From: Massospora cicadina
Taxonomy: Eukaryota; Entomophthoromycota; Entomophthoromycetes; Entomophthorales; Entomophthoraceae
Direction of reading: 5' to 3'
DNA: 64,000 nt
Assembly (NCBI GenBank): GCA_022478985.1
Contig: JAKSZP010000108.1
Coordinates: 1-64,000 of the forward strand
The notes beneath the pieces were generated by a model. It was not told the origin of the DNA. It was given only the letters and a program-made list of their open reading frames with translations, and did not search any database. Positions 45,552-57,094 of this stretch are shown here, in pieces. Position numbers and translations under genes: made by a program. Every line of letters starts with the position of its first letter. Positions within the stretch are counted from its first letter, which is position 1.

Positions 45552-46702
45552 TGTAATTATGGAGGAACGTCCCCTCCATTTGGACTGGGTGGCGTTCCCA
45601 TACCATAAAAAAGGGGTCCAAAAAGGCCAGATGTCCCTCTCATCACCCAGGGCAACCTTGCCCATGTGGTGGACAAGCAATGGTTAACAGCCTACCCTTT
45701 GCAGATCCCACCACCAGTCCCCACATTAACTTCAAATAAATTAATAAAACAAATCAAGGATATTTGTGCTGAGCTTTTGGATAACTGACATTATTTTGAG
45801 ATGAAAGGTTTGAAATAAATTGATGGCAATAAGCCTAAGGCATCAAAACCAGTGAGCCCCAAACATATGGCAACAAAGTCCAATGGGTGCGCAATTACAA
45901 ATGATGAAGTATCAAGTTCAGAATTATCAGCAAAACTTGATGGCATTGGGCCATTGGAAAATGCTGATGCCAGTTCAAAACTCTCCCCGGCAGCACCAAA
46001 ACCCCTCTCTAACAGTTCTCATCCAGTTCAACAGATGATGGAGCGACTGGGTGCAGGTGGGTTGATCATCACAAACTGTTCCTGACCTCATGGAACTGCT
46101 CTTATGTGGGGTGGCCTTGGGAGGTTCCTGTCACCTTTTGGGTGAGACACCGTCACTCTAGTTATCAAAACCAAAGAAAATTAGCAATTAGGATGTCCAT
46201 GGATGCACTGACAGCAACACGACATGATGTCAACAATTTTAAAGTCAGTTTATATTATTCTTTTCTTCCAATTTGAAGTTCGCCAGGTTAGGAGAATTTT
46301 TGAAGCCCCAATCCCCAGTTTTGCTAAGCTTTTCCCCAAATCAATCATCTATTTAAGCAGTCATAACACACTGAGGAAATTTATGGTTGATTTTCCAATT
46401 TTAAATTTAATAAAAATCTGTACCCAAAATCTAATTTTTTCCCTTCTTACAAAAACAAAACCTTTTTTTGATCTCACTATTCCCAGCACCTAAACCTATG
46501 GGCCCTGGGGCCATATCATCCTGGTTCGTTGCCAGGTTGCTATTTACAATTATGCCCTTTTGGCATTCTCTAGTTAACTTCATTACTACACAACTTAACG
46601 TCGCTAATGTAGCAGTGACTCTGGCATTTGAGCTTGCCTTATGGATGTTCGGGCATCCAGGCTGGCATGATTGTCAAAATTTAATCTGCTGTCATCATGA
46701 CA
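45552..46702 (+). repeat. 3' LTR of E4
   Basis: Starts tgtaattatggaggaacgtc, ends tgtcatcatgaca, 1151 bp. It is the partner of 25961-27109. The poly(A)-signal-like aataaaaatctg is near 46409. The frames at 45852-46085, 46224-46493 and 46468-46758 lie in the LTR and duplicate those of the other copy. Confidence 0.87.
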
Positions 46703-47399
46703 GGGGAGATCAGTTATGCTGCCTGAGCAAGGAGCACTTGTTTAGTATCTCTAATTAGCATAACCCAGGACCAACATGTCAGGAGGGCGCACATAAGACC
46801 ATATAGGCTTCTTTTTGGTTATTGATGGACCCAGATTCAACAGGCCTCTAGCCATCAACATCAATGAAGTATTATGTGGCTGAGTTCTAAGGAAGACATT
46901 TGGCGTGCCATGGAAAGACTTGTTTTTCTTTGGGTGTTCAATACCCTCAACAGAATCCATAGTCTGAATGGCATCGCAGTTCTGATAATTCAATTATAGG
47001 ATCCACTGGAGGAGAGATTCAGTGAATTATTGGTCAATGGACATCATTCCTGTTCTGACTATTAGACCGAGAAATTGCAATTTTGCAAAGCTCTGATGTG
47101 GGGACCAATTTTTCTAAGTGGGGGTGCTTGTTCCTGCCATTCTAAATTTGGCTTGGAGTTAGAATTAGTCTAAATGAACACCTGATATAGGGTAACAATT
47201 ACCATATCTCCAATTTCAATTCCACCAGGATACTCACTGGAATCCCATTATACTTGTGATGTTCTCTCCAATCTAGCCTTATGCGCGGCAGATTAGTTCA
47301 GTAAATTTTGTATTTAGCTTGGGGCAGGCGTCATCGATTGTATATTTTTGTAGGGAAATTGTATGGTCAGCTTCCTGAGGTGGTTTCTTTAATTTCCTA
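46703..47399 (-). pseudogene. Element D 5' part, resumed after E4
   Basis: By position this continues the minus-strand gag of D beyond the E4 insertion. An 80-codon minus frame (46993-46751) has no domain I recognise. No primer site or LTR boundary was found before the hAT insertion at 47408, so whether this is gag or leader is open. Confidence 0.35.
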
Positions 47400-47649
47400 C
47401 ATTAAGGCAGAGGTCCCCAACCCCTGGACCATGGAACGGTACCAGTCTGTGGGCCATTTGGTACAAGGCCGCAGAGAAAGAATAAATAACTTACATTATT
47501 TATGTTTTATTATTATCTGAGTCTGAACAATGTTCTATTTTTTAAAAAATGACCGTAAACGCACTGTTGCATCCATCAATGACTCTTTCTTAATGCTTGT
47601 CTCAGTCATATGATACATTGACACTAAAATTATACTCCAAGTTAGCGAA

Positions 47650-49507
47650 ATGAGTAAAAAACAAAAATCTTTGAAAAGTTTCTTTGAAAATTGGAAAAGG
47701 CCCAGTGAGGAGACAGAAGAAGAGCCTACGACTTCAAAGAAAAAAGCTGCATTTAACAGACAATACTAGGAATCCTACACAAAATATGGATTATTGCAAC
47801 AGGTGATTCCCATGCACCAAGCCCGCTCTGCATAATATGTGGTGATCGGCTCTCTAATGAGGCAATGAAGCCTTCAAAACTGCTTCGCCACTTGGAGACC
47901 AAGCACCCTGCATTAAAAGACAAGCCTTCTGAGTATATTAAAAGAAAACTTCTTGAACAAGAAGGACAGAAGCAATTACTGAGGGCCATTACATCAACAA
48001 ATATGAGTGCACTGAGATCATATATTTGGTGGCTAATTGTATTGCTAAGGCTATGAAGCCATTCACCATTAGTGAAGAATTGATCCTACCAGCCACTAAA
48101 GACATTTGCCGTGAACTTCTAGGAGAGTCTGCGGTTTAAAAGATAGCACAGGTGCCTCTTTTGGCTACCACCATCACTCATCACATTGAGGAAATAGCAG
48201 AGGAAATTGAAACACAATTGTTGAAGAGGATTAATATATCACTATGGTACGCTCTCCAGGTTGATGAGTCTACAGATATTAACAAGGCAATATTACTTGT
48301 TTATGTGCGATATAGTATCAGGAGGATGTGCATGAGGATATGTTATGTGCACTATCATTGTCAACAAAAACCACAGATGCAGAACTATTCAAGTCGCTGG
48401 ATGATTATATATCAGAAAAACTTAAATATTCTTTTTGTATTGGCATATGCACAGATGGAGCTGCTGCCATGACCGGACAGCTGTCTGGTTTAACTAATTT
48501 GATTTAGGTGGCTGCACCTGAATGTGTAACTATGCATTGTGTCATTCACAGGGAAATGTTGGCTAGCTGAAATATACCACCGGAACTTTCCAGCATATTG
48601 AAGGATGTCATTAAAGTTGTTAAAACATCAAAGCACACACCCTTAACTTGCACCTGTTCGAGCAGCTTTGTGAGGAGATGAACGTGGAGCATAGAAACCT
48701 TCTCTTATACACAGAAATAAGATGGTTATTCTGAGGAAAATCGCTGGCCAGAGTGTTTAAATTATGAGAGCCGCTGCAGAGATTTCTCTCAGGAAAAAGT
48801 CACCGCTGGAAGCACATTTCAGTGACAAGGAATGGGTTTAAAAACTCGCTTACTTGTGCGACATATTCAACCTGCTCAATGAAATCAATCAGTCATTTCA
48901 GAGGAAAATGAAAACTGTCTTCAAGTTGGCAGATAAAATTAGCTGCATCTAAGCCAAACTGGATTTGTGGGGATAGCGCATGAACAGGGGTATATTTGAC
49001 ATGTTTCAAACATTTGTGGGGAATTTGGAAGAGACTATACCCAAGCCTTCATTATCTCAGCTGGTGCAAGATCACCTGTCTTTGCTTTAGAAAGAGTTTA
49101 TAACGCATCTTTACAACCACAAAAGACCCACGAACTGCCAAGAAATGGATTCACGACCCATTTGTCAACAAACCAGGTGAATTCGGCATGTCTATGCAAG
49201 AAGAAGATCAACTGCTGGAGATCGCAAATGATGGCGGCCTAAAAAGTATGTTTGAGACAACAATTCTTCCGGTGTTCTAGATTAAAGTCATGGCAGAATA
49301 CCCTGAGATAGCCACAAAAGCACTGAAAACCCTGTTGCCATTTCCGACATCCTATTTGTGTGAGGCGGGATTTTCTGCAGTGGCAGCAACCAAAACAAAA
49401 TTATGGAGTAGACTGGACATAAGCAACACACTTTGGGTGTCATTGTCTCCCATTACCCCTATATGGGACTGTCTCATTGCAGAGAAACAAGTGCAGGGCT
49501 CCCATTG
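47650..49507 (+). pseudogene. hAT transposase (ZBED-like)
   Basis: The start at 47650 (MSKKQKSLKSFFENWKRP) has a stop near 47768. A BED-type zinc finger follows near 47828-47905: CIICGDRLSN, then LLRHLETKHP. Catalytic-core landmarks are LQVDESTDINKA near 48258-48290 (first Asp) and GICTDGAAAMTGQ near 48445-48480 (second Asp). The C-terminal dimerisation domain is open from 49290: LKTLLPFPTSYLCEAGFSAV and ATKTK.WSRLD. It has at least four frameshifts and several stops, for example near 48140, 48510 and 48725. It would have cut and pasted the element through its inverted repeats; this copy cannot. Confidence 0.85.
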
Positions 49508-49756
49508 ATTTAGCGTTGTGGTGAGTTGTATTTTTCATGCACTTTATATTTGTTTTTGTGTTGTTCCTATTTTTAAGGCATGTTTAAACAAGCCTTAGAG
49601 ACCAGAGAGTGTTAGAAGGGGGAGAGGATGTTACTCATTTTATAATGTTGGTGCTATGCTATGAGGATGTTGCTAATAAAGTTGCTTACAAATGCACAGT
49701 GGATTCACATTTTATTATAATATTTAAAAAACCACAATTTTTGAGCCGGTTGTATC
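49508..49756 (+). other. hAT 3' untranslated region up to element C
   Basis: No frame is present. A poly(A)-signal-like aataaagttg is near 49674. The stretch ends with gtatc (49752-49756), the left copy of the element C target duplication. The hAT sequence continues at 57095-57199. Confidence 0.6.
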
Positions 49757-50236
49757 TATTGGGAAGTTGATATTATTGGACAATATGCTACCCATGTTGG
49801 CAGATCAGAGGGGGATTGAGACAAGTCTCAAGATTTACAAAATAGGGAACACAAATTATATTTGAGTGGAATGAGGGCATTTGGTGAAATGAGAGTATTT
49901 ATGCTGAGATTCGATAAAATGAGAGTAATTCAAAAAGGGAATAAGAATAGAAGATTACTAAGCCAAGGATGCATCCAGCTGGGGAACTGAGGTATAAAGG
50001 GTCTTATGGAAGATTAAAGGAGATAGTCTTATATGAGGAAAAGGGTAGCACAGAAAGGTCTGCGAGTTATATTTTAAATAAAGGTAGAAATAAAGGGCGA
50101 TAGCTCCATATATATTTTATCAAGTTCTAATAAAAGAATTGGCGATCCTCATATCATTTGATTTGGATGCTCAGTGGCTAATACCCTGTGCAAATCCAAC
50201 TCGGTGGAAGTGGACTCAGACGCTGAGAAATCTACA
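49757..50236 (+). repeat. 5' LTR of element C
   Basis: Starts tattgggaagttgatatta (TG changed to TA) and ends gagaaatctaca. Shared blocks with 56616-57094 include gggaactgaggtataaaggg (TATA-like), gcacagaaaggtctgcgagt and cagtggctaataccctgtgc. Confidence 0.92.
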
Positions 50237-50237
50237 G

Positions 50238-50256
50238 TGATGCTCACTACAGGGGG
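50238..50256 (+). other. Primer-binding site of element C
   Basis: tgatgctcactacaggggg lies one base after the LTR and differs at one base from the 2b site. Confidence 0.72.
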
Positions 50257-50339
50257 CCACTTAGCAACTATAACTGGTAAAACAATATGATGAGTCCTCA
50301 TTCATTCTGACATAACCTGATTGGATTCTGAGCACAGTA

Positions 50340-52715
50340 TGATGAAGAAGCTCAGGAGGCACCTAACTCTGAACCAACATTATTTACTGTTACCAAACTG
50401 GGGGATAATGAAGTTATGATTAATTTTCAATTCGAAAATTGCCTGGAGCTGATGACTAACCAACAAGGACACTCCATGAATGTGACTCCCCAACAACTGA
50501 GAAATATAGTGGAATGGCTGTTGCACGGATATTGCCTATAAAAGGATGAGACTGAGGAAAATGCTCTGAGTCTGTTCTGTAACTAATGCAATCAAGATAA
50601 TCAATATGCGCTGTACATGTCTTATTTGGACGCAACTACGATGGGGTTAGCTTGCCACCTCAGTACCCACAGAATTGAGGAATATTTAGTCGCTTATGTG
50701 CAACCTTCAATTCGCCAGCTACTTTATATTCTGGCTCACCATAATATTGAAATCAGAGATGTATTGAAGTTCGCACAAGCCCAGCAGCACAATACTTGCC
50801 TCCTGCTTGAATGCCTCAATTGTTCGTTTTCAGAAATATAAGGGGCGCTGGCACAGATAGATCATCATGTTGGGGATGTTCACCGTCGATTGGAAATTCT
50901 AGTACCACAGTTAAACTCAGAATTACCTCGAGTAATAAGAGAACTGCTGGAACAGCATGGCCTCTTAGTGGAGTGGATTCAGGATGTAACAACCTTAGAG
51001 AATAATACTGAGTGCTGTATGATGGAGCTAGCTGAATGAGTGGAAGCTCTTAAAGCCATGATTGCCCAGCTCAAGGAAAGAATGTCCCTAATGGAACAGC
51101 AAGTGGCGACCCAAGTCAGCTCTCTATTGACAGAAGTAAACCAAATCTGCATCAGAATGGAATACCCAGCAAACAACAGATAACACACTTATACTTCGGT
51201 CGACCTCTCCTGAGTATCTCCAGCTTATTTGCTGAATTACACAACTGGAAGTCATTAGTCAGGAGGAGCACCAACTAGCCTTTACTCTTCCTATTGGTGA
51301 GACAAGAGAGTATGCGGACATGCAAGGGCACCTTGAAATCCTTCACTGATCCAATGAGGAATTAGTGCGGGAATGATCCTCCCTCGTTAACCAAATAACC
51401 AACGCCAACCAGCAAGTGGAAAACGCAAGCCAACAGCAAACATGCATGCAGAATATAATCGAGGAAGTTCTTTCACAATTACAAAATATGGAACAAAAAC
51501 TGAACGAGGAAAAGGAATTATGCCAGGAATTGCAACATCAGTATGAAACACTGTGTCAGGATTTTCATGATGGATGGTGTAAATGTTATCTGGTTAGAGT
51601 GAAGCAGTTGATTAAAAAACTGTTTGCAGGGCGTACCAGAACTGGGGGAAATGGGGCAGTTAGTGTTGACTTGGGGAAAGAATGTTATGGATCAGCATAT
51701 GAGTATTCATCAGGCAGTATGATGGACCCCCATGCAACACCACTTGTCCCAATTCCATTTTGATGGGTTCAAGCTCATCCGGCCAGCTGTATGATAACGC
51801 ACTAAATGATAGTTCCCATAGTCACTCTAAAGACACTTCTCCTGACCCTTGCGGCAGGACCCTAGAGCAAAGTGAATTCATTTGTATCAAAAAATTACCT
51901 CCTTTCAGTCATAATGGAACCTACATGGTTACTTTAAACATTTTGAATTCGCTGTGGAAGGGGCTACTGATTAACAAAAAGTGAAGTTGTTGCTGTCCGC
52001 TTTAGATGTGGAAAGTTCTGATCAAGTGACCTGCTATCTTCCAAATAGCTTGGTGTCTTATGCACAAGTAAAAGTGATCCTTATCCAGCTCTTTAGGGGC
52101 GCTAACAAGATGTCTCAACGGAAAGCCAAATTTATGACCATACAGTTTTACCAAAAATGAGACTCTGTTGGAATTTGCTGAGCAGTTTTTGGCAGAAGTA
52201 CACGTTCTACTTAGGGCTAATATTTTGACCACTGATGATGTAGGTATAGCAATGACGGCGGCAGTCAAACCATATCAGGAACTATATAATGCTATGTCTC
52301 ATGTGTTGGATGGGGATACCGGACTTGTTTGGATCATGAACGCCTTACATCGAATCTCCACCATGAACAGCGCCCCCAACATAGCCCAAAAAATCTCCGT
52401 AGCCCCCACTCCAGCCCTTTCTGAATATAGGCCGCAGCGACTGGGGTATCAGCTGTTGGAACAGATTCATCCCTCATATGAGTCAGTAGACCCTTTCCAG
52501 TCCATGTATGCTTCACCAGGTCAACCGCAATATTAGAACCTTACCAGCAATTTTTAACCTGGTCCTCCCAGCCCAGATTATATACGTGCACCCTTTATGA
52601 ACACTTGCTTCCAGTGCGGACAAAGAGGACATTATGCATCCAATTGCCCTAGCAAACCACAAGTGTACGCAATGTTAACTAATATAATTGAGCAGGAAAA
52701 AGCTCAAGCGGAGTA
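50340..52715 (+). pseudogene. Element C gag
   Basis: Consecutive open pieces cover an N-terminal part (50617-50841), a charged coiled-coil-prone segment (51416-51763, with LSQLQNMEQKLNEEKELCQE), and the capsid-like block (52040-52320: VKVILIQLFRGANKMSQRKA, LLEFAEQFLAEVHVLLRANI, ELYNAMSHVLDGD). An intact CCHC knuckle CFQCGQRGHYASNC is at 52606-52647. Gag ends at TAG 52713-52715. Stops and shifts lie between the pieces (for example 50838, 51039, 51763). It forms the particle and packages RNA. The capsid pattern is shared with C' and, more distantly, with 2b and element 0. Confidence 0.78.
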
Positions 52716-52759
52716 GAGATGGGACGCTCTATCTCTGCTAAGCCCACTTCACTTGTCAC

Positions 52760-53990
52760 TAACAATTGCCAAATTACTTTCTGAGTAGAAATCAAACCTC
52801 AATCGGATGATTTGTTATACCAGCAGCTTTTGTTGGATACCCCTGCTTCCACCTCTGAGAGTAAGAGTTAACCCAATCAGGCCTAGTTCCGCCAAGGTGT
52901 GCAAAAGCCATATGCGTGGCAGATCCTGGAACAGACTGGCACCAGCAACGCGGATCTTTCGCTGAACATATCTCCTTTAGTAGGGGTTAACGTAGCTATT
53001 CTGGTGGAGAAAATCGCTAGTGAGTATCCTCAAGTTGGCAAGGGTATTTCTTCCTTCTTGAGTAACACAAAGCCTTTGAACATACAAGTAATAACACTGA
53101 TGCTTCTTACTCAGAATGTACTTATTGCGACATATTTGTACTAAACACAAAAATCCGCGCTATTATAGACATGGGAGCCCCTGTGAACATAGTCTCCACC
53201 CGGTTGGTGGCTAAACTTATGTTAAAGCCAGATGTGGACCATTGAGTAGTATATGGGACTGTGGGAACGCATAGCACTGTGTCAGAAGGAGCATATAGCG
53301 CGTTGCCTTTATGATTCAGGTCAGTCCAGGTGTCCGCTTTGGCGGTGGTTTTGCCAAATAACCACTATGATATTTTAATTGGCGCTGCTTTCATAAGAAA
53401 ATTTGGCGTTTTGACAAATATGGCGGATGAAACCCTTACTATGTTCAGCCAACATATTACTGTATATTTTTCTCTGATGGAATCCCAACGGATCCAGTCC
53501 ACTATGGTCAGGTCAAAATAGCATACAGTGACGGAGTGATTCCTGTTCACTATCAGTGACTGAGTCAATGGACCAAGGTCCTTCCCAACCAGATATATGA
53601 GTATAAAGGAATCCTGCTTCGAGCAATGCACGCTTTAAGCTTACCATCTGGACACCAGAGAATAATAGGGACTGGGCTTGTAATTGAATTCCCTAAGGGG
53701 CTTTATGGAAAATTATGTCGCCTTATCAGCACTCGCAGCTCAAAACACATGTGGCTCCAGGGGTAGTGCTTCCTGGGAATGGGGAGGTGAAAGTGCTGCT
53801 AGTGAACCTACAGAAGGAGACATTAATGATCCGGTGGCACCAAGTGGTGGCTTACATACACTTTGTCCCTATAGGGGAAGTTTGTCATATTCATGATTTC
53901 TGCTCATGGGAGGATCTTGGACTACCAGCTCGCCCCTCATCTGGTGTACTGACCATGGTTCCGCGGGAAGTGCTCATGGGATTAATGGTG
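52760..53990 (+). pseudogene. Element C protease region
   Basis: An N-terminal part near 52880-53110 is followed by AIIDMGAPVNIVSTRLVAKL near 53155-53220. The catalytic triplet is DMG (53167-53175) instead of DTG. LAVVLPNNHYDILIGAAFIR (53335-53400) is the typical protease end (DILIG.. block). A linker follows to RT. A short frame at 53684-53896 overlaps and is probably a shadow. Confidence 0.72.
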
Positions 53991-55020
53991 GATCAGCAAG
54001 ATAAGTTATGGCATTATTTGAAAAGTATCAGGATATTTTTTCAAATAATGATCATGACTTGGGGTTCGCTCAAGGGGTGGTACATTGGATAGATATGGGG
54101 GATCACCCTCCCATTTGTTCGCATCCTATCAGACATTCAAAAGCAGCAGAAGAGGTTGCCTCCAATGAAGTGGATAAACTTATTGAGCAAGGAATGCTAG
54201 AGCCATCAAACAGTCCATGGGCATTACCTGTGCTCATCGTAAAGAAAAAGGATGGCTATAATTGGGTGGTTATTGACTATCATAAACTCAATAATGTAAC
54301 GAAGAAGAATTCTTAACCTCTTCCATGATTGATGATGCATTAGACTGATTGGGTGGGGCGAACTATTTTTCTGCCATGGATCTGATCTTGGGGTACTGGC
54401 AGATCAGATTGCCATTAACAGAATGGGAGGAATGTGCGATAATCACCTTGAGAGGTTTGTTCCAGCCAACGTGCATGCTTTAAGGGTTGTGCAATGCTCT
54501 GGCTACATTCCAGTGTGCCATGGATACAATTTTAGGTGATTTAAAGCTGTCCTGCATCTTAGTTTACCTTGATGACATCTATGTGTTTTCATGGACGTTT
54601 AAGAGCATCCGGCCCCTTGGAGAAAGTGTTTCAGCGTCTCACTGCCACTAATATCTAAATTAAGCCTCAAAAGTGCCATTCCTATAAAGAGCAATTGGAA
54701 TACCTCGGGTATGTTGTGGATTCAAATGGGCTCAAACTGCAGCTGGCTAAAGTAAAGCAATAGGCAAGATGACTCAGCTAGGAAATAAGCATGACATTCA
54801 GGTGTTTCTGGGGATGGTTGGGTATATCAACGGTTCATTCTCAATTTCAGCTGCATTGGGGACCCTCTTTTCAAGTTATTAGATAAAAACGCTTCTTTTG
54901 ATTGGATGGAATGATGTCAGAACGCTTTCAATGTATTGCGTACCGCGTTAGCAAGTGCACCCATTTTGTAATACCCCAACTTTGACAAACAGTTCATTTT
55001 ACAAATGGATGCATCCCTCG
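53991..55020 (+). pseudogene. Element C reverse transcriptase
   Basis: Open from 54008: FEKYQDIFSNNDHDLG, EVDKLIEQGMLEPSNSPWAL, then PVLIVKKKDGYNWVVIDYHK, LNNVTKK. A TAA follows at about 54314. Further blocks are FSAMDLILGYWQIRLP near 54370, GLFQPTCML with a stop, and the catalytic LVYLDDIYVFS near 54559-54591, intact. The connection domain QVFLGMVGY is near 54800. Compared with C' the catalytic box is unchanged, but the gene is disabled by stops and frameshifts. Confidence 0.82.
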
Positions 55021-55400
55021 CTGCTATTGGGGCAGTATTATCCCAGAAGGATGATGACGGCGTGGAACATCTTGTCACATTCTGTAGTTGAAGCTTGAAC
55101 TGTCATGAACAAGATTACAACGTAACTGAGCGGGAGTGTTTAGTGTGGGATCTACGCTTACAAACAATTTTGGATATATTTGCATGGGGTAAGATTTCAA
55201 GTAGTGACAGATCAAGCTTCCTTGCGCTGGCTACAGAATCTGCGTGAACCGGAAGGATGGCTCGCACATTGGGCTCTGAAGCTGCAAGCATATGATTTCA
55301 AGATTTTACATCAACCTGGAGCAAAATATCAGAATGAGGATGTCTTTCTCGATTGCCCACTGTCACTATCACAGAGGATCTAGCTGATATCATGTATGAA
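55000..55400 (+). pseudogene. Element C RNase H
   Basis: Reads FILQMDASLAAIGAVLSQKD near 54995-55050, LNCHEQDYNVTERECL near 55095-55140, then an open frame from 55180 (VRFQVVTDQASLRWLQNLRE, LAHWALKLQAYDFKILHQPG). These are the RNase H signature blocks with their acidic residues. At least two frame changes are present. Confidence 0.78.
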
Positions 55401-56569
55401 AAGATGGTGGCGAAAAATACCAGGATGAGCCGCTTCAGGTGATCAAGGAAATGGATGAACTCAGGGAGAATACCCTTTACAAGGGAAAGAATTATACAAG
55501 CAGATTGGAGACTTGACGCTAAATTTTCCTAAGCCTTCAGCTAGACCCTTGATAATTATGGATGCTCATTGGGCTGTAGGCCATGGAGGAAATTGAAAGA
55601 CGCTAGAGATTTTGTGACCCCAATACTTCTGAAAAAGCATGCATTATGATGTATTGGAAATGGTTAGCTGTTGTCATCAGTGTCAAGTGGATAAACCTTT
55701 CTGCAAGAAAACCACTTACCAACTAGTGAAACCCCAGTTTGCACGGCACACCGTTTCCATTGATGTAGTGGGACCTCTGCTGACTAGTACCAACCAATTC
55801 AATTATATGATTATTGCCATCAATCATTTGATCCGATGGGTAGAGGCCAGGGCTATTAGCGACTTGGGCGGTCACCACTGCCAAGTTTATTATGGAGTGT
55901 GTTATACAGTGGCACGGCTGTCCGCAGTTCATTCTGATGGACAATGGAACCAGCTTCACTTTGCATATCCTGCCAAAGTTAAACGAGTTGATGGCGATTT
56001 GCGGGGTTATGACCATCCCTTATCATCCAGAATCAAATGGGATGGTGGAGCGAGTCAATGGAACCTTAGTGAACATAATCCGCAGATTGATAAAGGATCA
56101 GCCCTCAGAATGGCATGCTCTTCTACCTACTGCTGTGTTCGCTTATAATATCAGCTATCATTCTGCCACTGGTAAGAGTCCATTTCAACTGCTGTATGGT
56201 CAACATCTGACTCTGCCTACCTTGCTATATGCATGTGTAGAGGACACTGGTGGGGTGATTCCTCAGCAATATCTGAATCAACTCATGGATACATTGATTA
56301 AGTTGCAAACAGAAGCCTACTCCACCGGTTTGGCTAAGAGGATTTACAAAAAGGTGGCTGACCAGAATCGCCGGAGTGGACTTACATCATTTGCTGTGGA
56401 GAACTATGTTTTATTCCATGACCATCATGGATTTAGACAAAAAAATAAGCTCTCTGACATTTGGGTTGGCCCAGTTGAGATTTATGAGAAGACCGGCATG
56501 GATGTTTACACAATTAAGGAACTCACTGGGGGTTGTGTTATCAACCAAGTCAACGCGAAGTTCCTTTGA
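55401..56569 (+). pseudogene. Element C integrase
   Basis: Zinc-binding part: DAHWAVGHGGN near 55560 and VSCCHQCQVDKPF near 55663-55700. The core starts HTVSIDVVGPLLTSTNQFNY near 55750-55808 (first Asp). After a frameshift near 55890 it is open from 55892 to 56569: FILMDNGTSF (second Asp), YHPESNGMVERVNGTLVNII (Glu), WHALLPTAVFAYNISYHSAT, GKSPFQLLYG. It ends in a C-terminal part reaching TGA at 56567. All three catalytic acids are present, but a shift and stops near 55590-55640 separate the halves. No chromodomain is seen. Confidence 0.85.
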
Positions 56570-56599
56570 GCATACAAACAGTAAGAGTCTATTGTCCAT

Positions 56600-56615
56600 T
56601 CAAATGGTGGGGTAA
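56600..56615 (+). other. Polypurine-rich tract of element C
   Basis: tcaaatggtggggtaa precedes the 3' LTR start tgttggg at 56616. Confidence 0.55.
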
Positions 56616-57094
56616 TGTTGGGAAGTTGATTTGACTGGATGATATGCTACCATATCGGCAGATTAGAGGGGGATCAAGATGAGTTTCAAGATTTTATAAA
56701 ATAGCGAACATGAATTATATTTGAGTGAAATGAGGACATCTGGCAAAACGAGAGTATTTATGATGAGATTCAATATGAATGAGAGTAATTCAAAAAAGGA
56801 AGAAGAATAGAAGTTTACCAAGCTGAGAATGCATCCAGATGGGGAACTGAGGTATAAAGGGTATTATGGAAGATTAAAGGAGATAGTCTTTTATGAGGAA
56901 AAGGGTAGCACAGAAAGGTCTGCGAGTTATATTTAAGATAAAGATATAAATAAGAGGTAATAGCTCCATATAAATTTTATCAAGTTCTATTAAAGAATTG
57001 GCGATCTTATATTGTTCAATTTGGTTGCTCAGTGGCTAATACCCTGTGCAAATTCAACTTGGCGGAAGTGGACTCAGATGCCAAGAAATTTACA
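56616..57094 (+). repeat. 3' LTR of element C
   Basis: Starts tgttgggaagttgatttgac, ends aagaaatttaca, followed by the duplication gtatc. It aligns end to end with 49757-50236. Confidence 0.92.

Larger units (their letters stand above)
25961..46702 (+). mobile_element. Chromodomain Ty3/gypsy element E4, full span
   Basis: LTRs at 25961-27109 and 45552-46702 (1149 and 1151 bp) flank a plus-strand protease, RT, RNase H, integrase and chromodomain. The flanks are ggggg before the first LTR and gggga after the second, compatible with a 5-bp target duplication in element D. The interior is split by C' in the RT gene (28350/42827). Without that insertion E4 is about 6.3 kb. Almost no gag is left between the 5' LTR and protease. 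The chromodomain places it in the chromovirus branch of Ty3 elements. Confidence 0.85.
49757..57094 (+). mobile_element. Ty3/gypsy element C inserted in the hAT transposon
   Basis: Complete at 7338 bp: LTRs 49757-50236 and 56616-57094 (480 and 479 bp), a 5-bp target duplication gtatc (49752-49756 and 57095-57099), primer site, gag with intact zinc knuckle, protease, RT with intact YLDD, RNase H, integrase and polypurine tract. It has no nested insertion. The two LTRs differ by roughly a tenth by eye, so the copy is old. It is the best template for reading the more damaged C'. Confidence 0.92.

Noticed and set aside
55639..56148. 169-codon plus frame taken as one integrase protein
   Set aside because: Only the first part (to about 55860) is in the integrase frame. 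The rest is a shadow of the true frame, which is open from 55892 to 56569.
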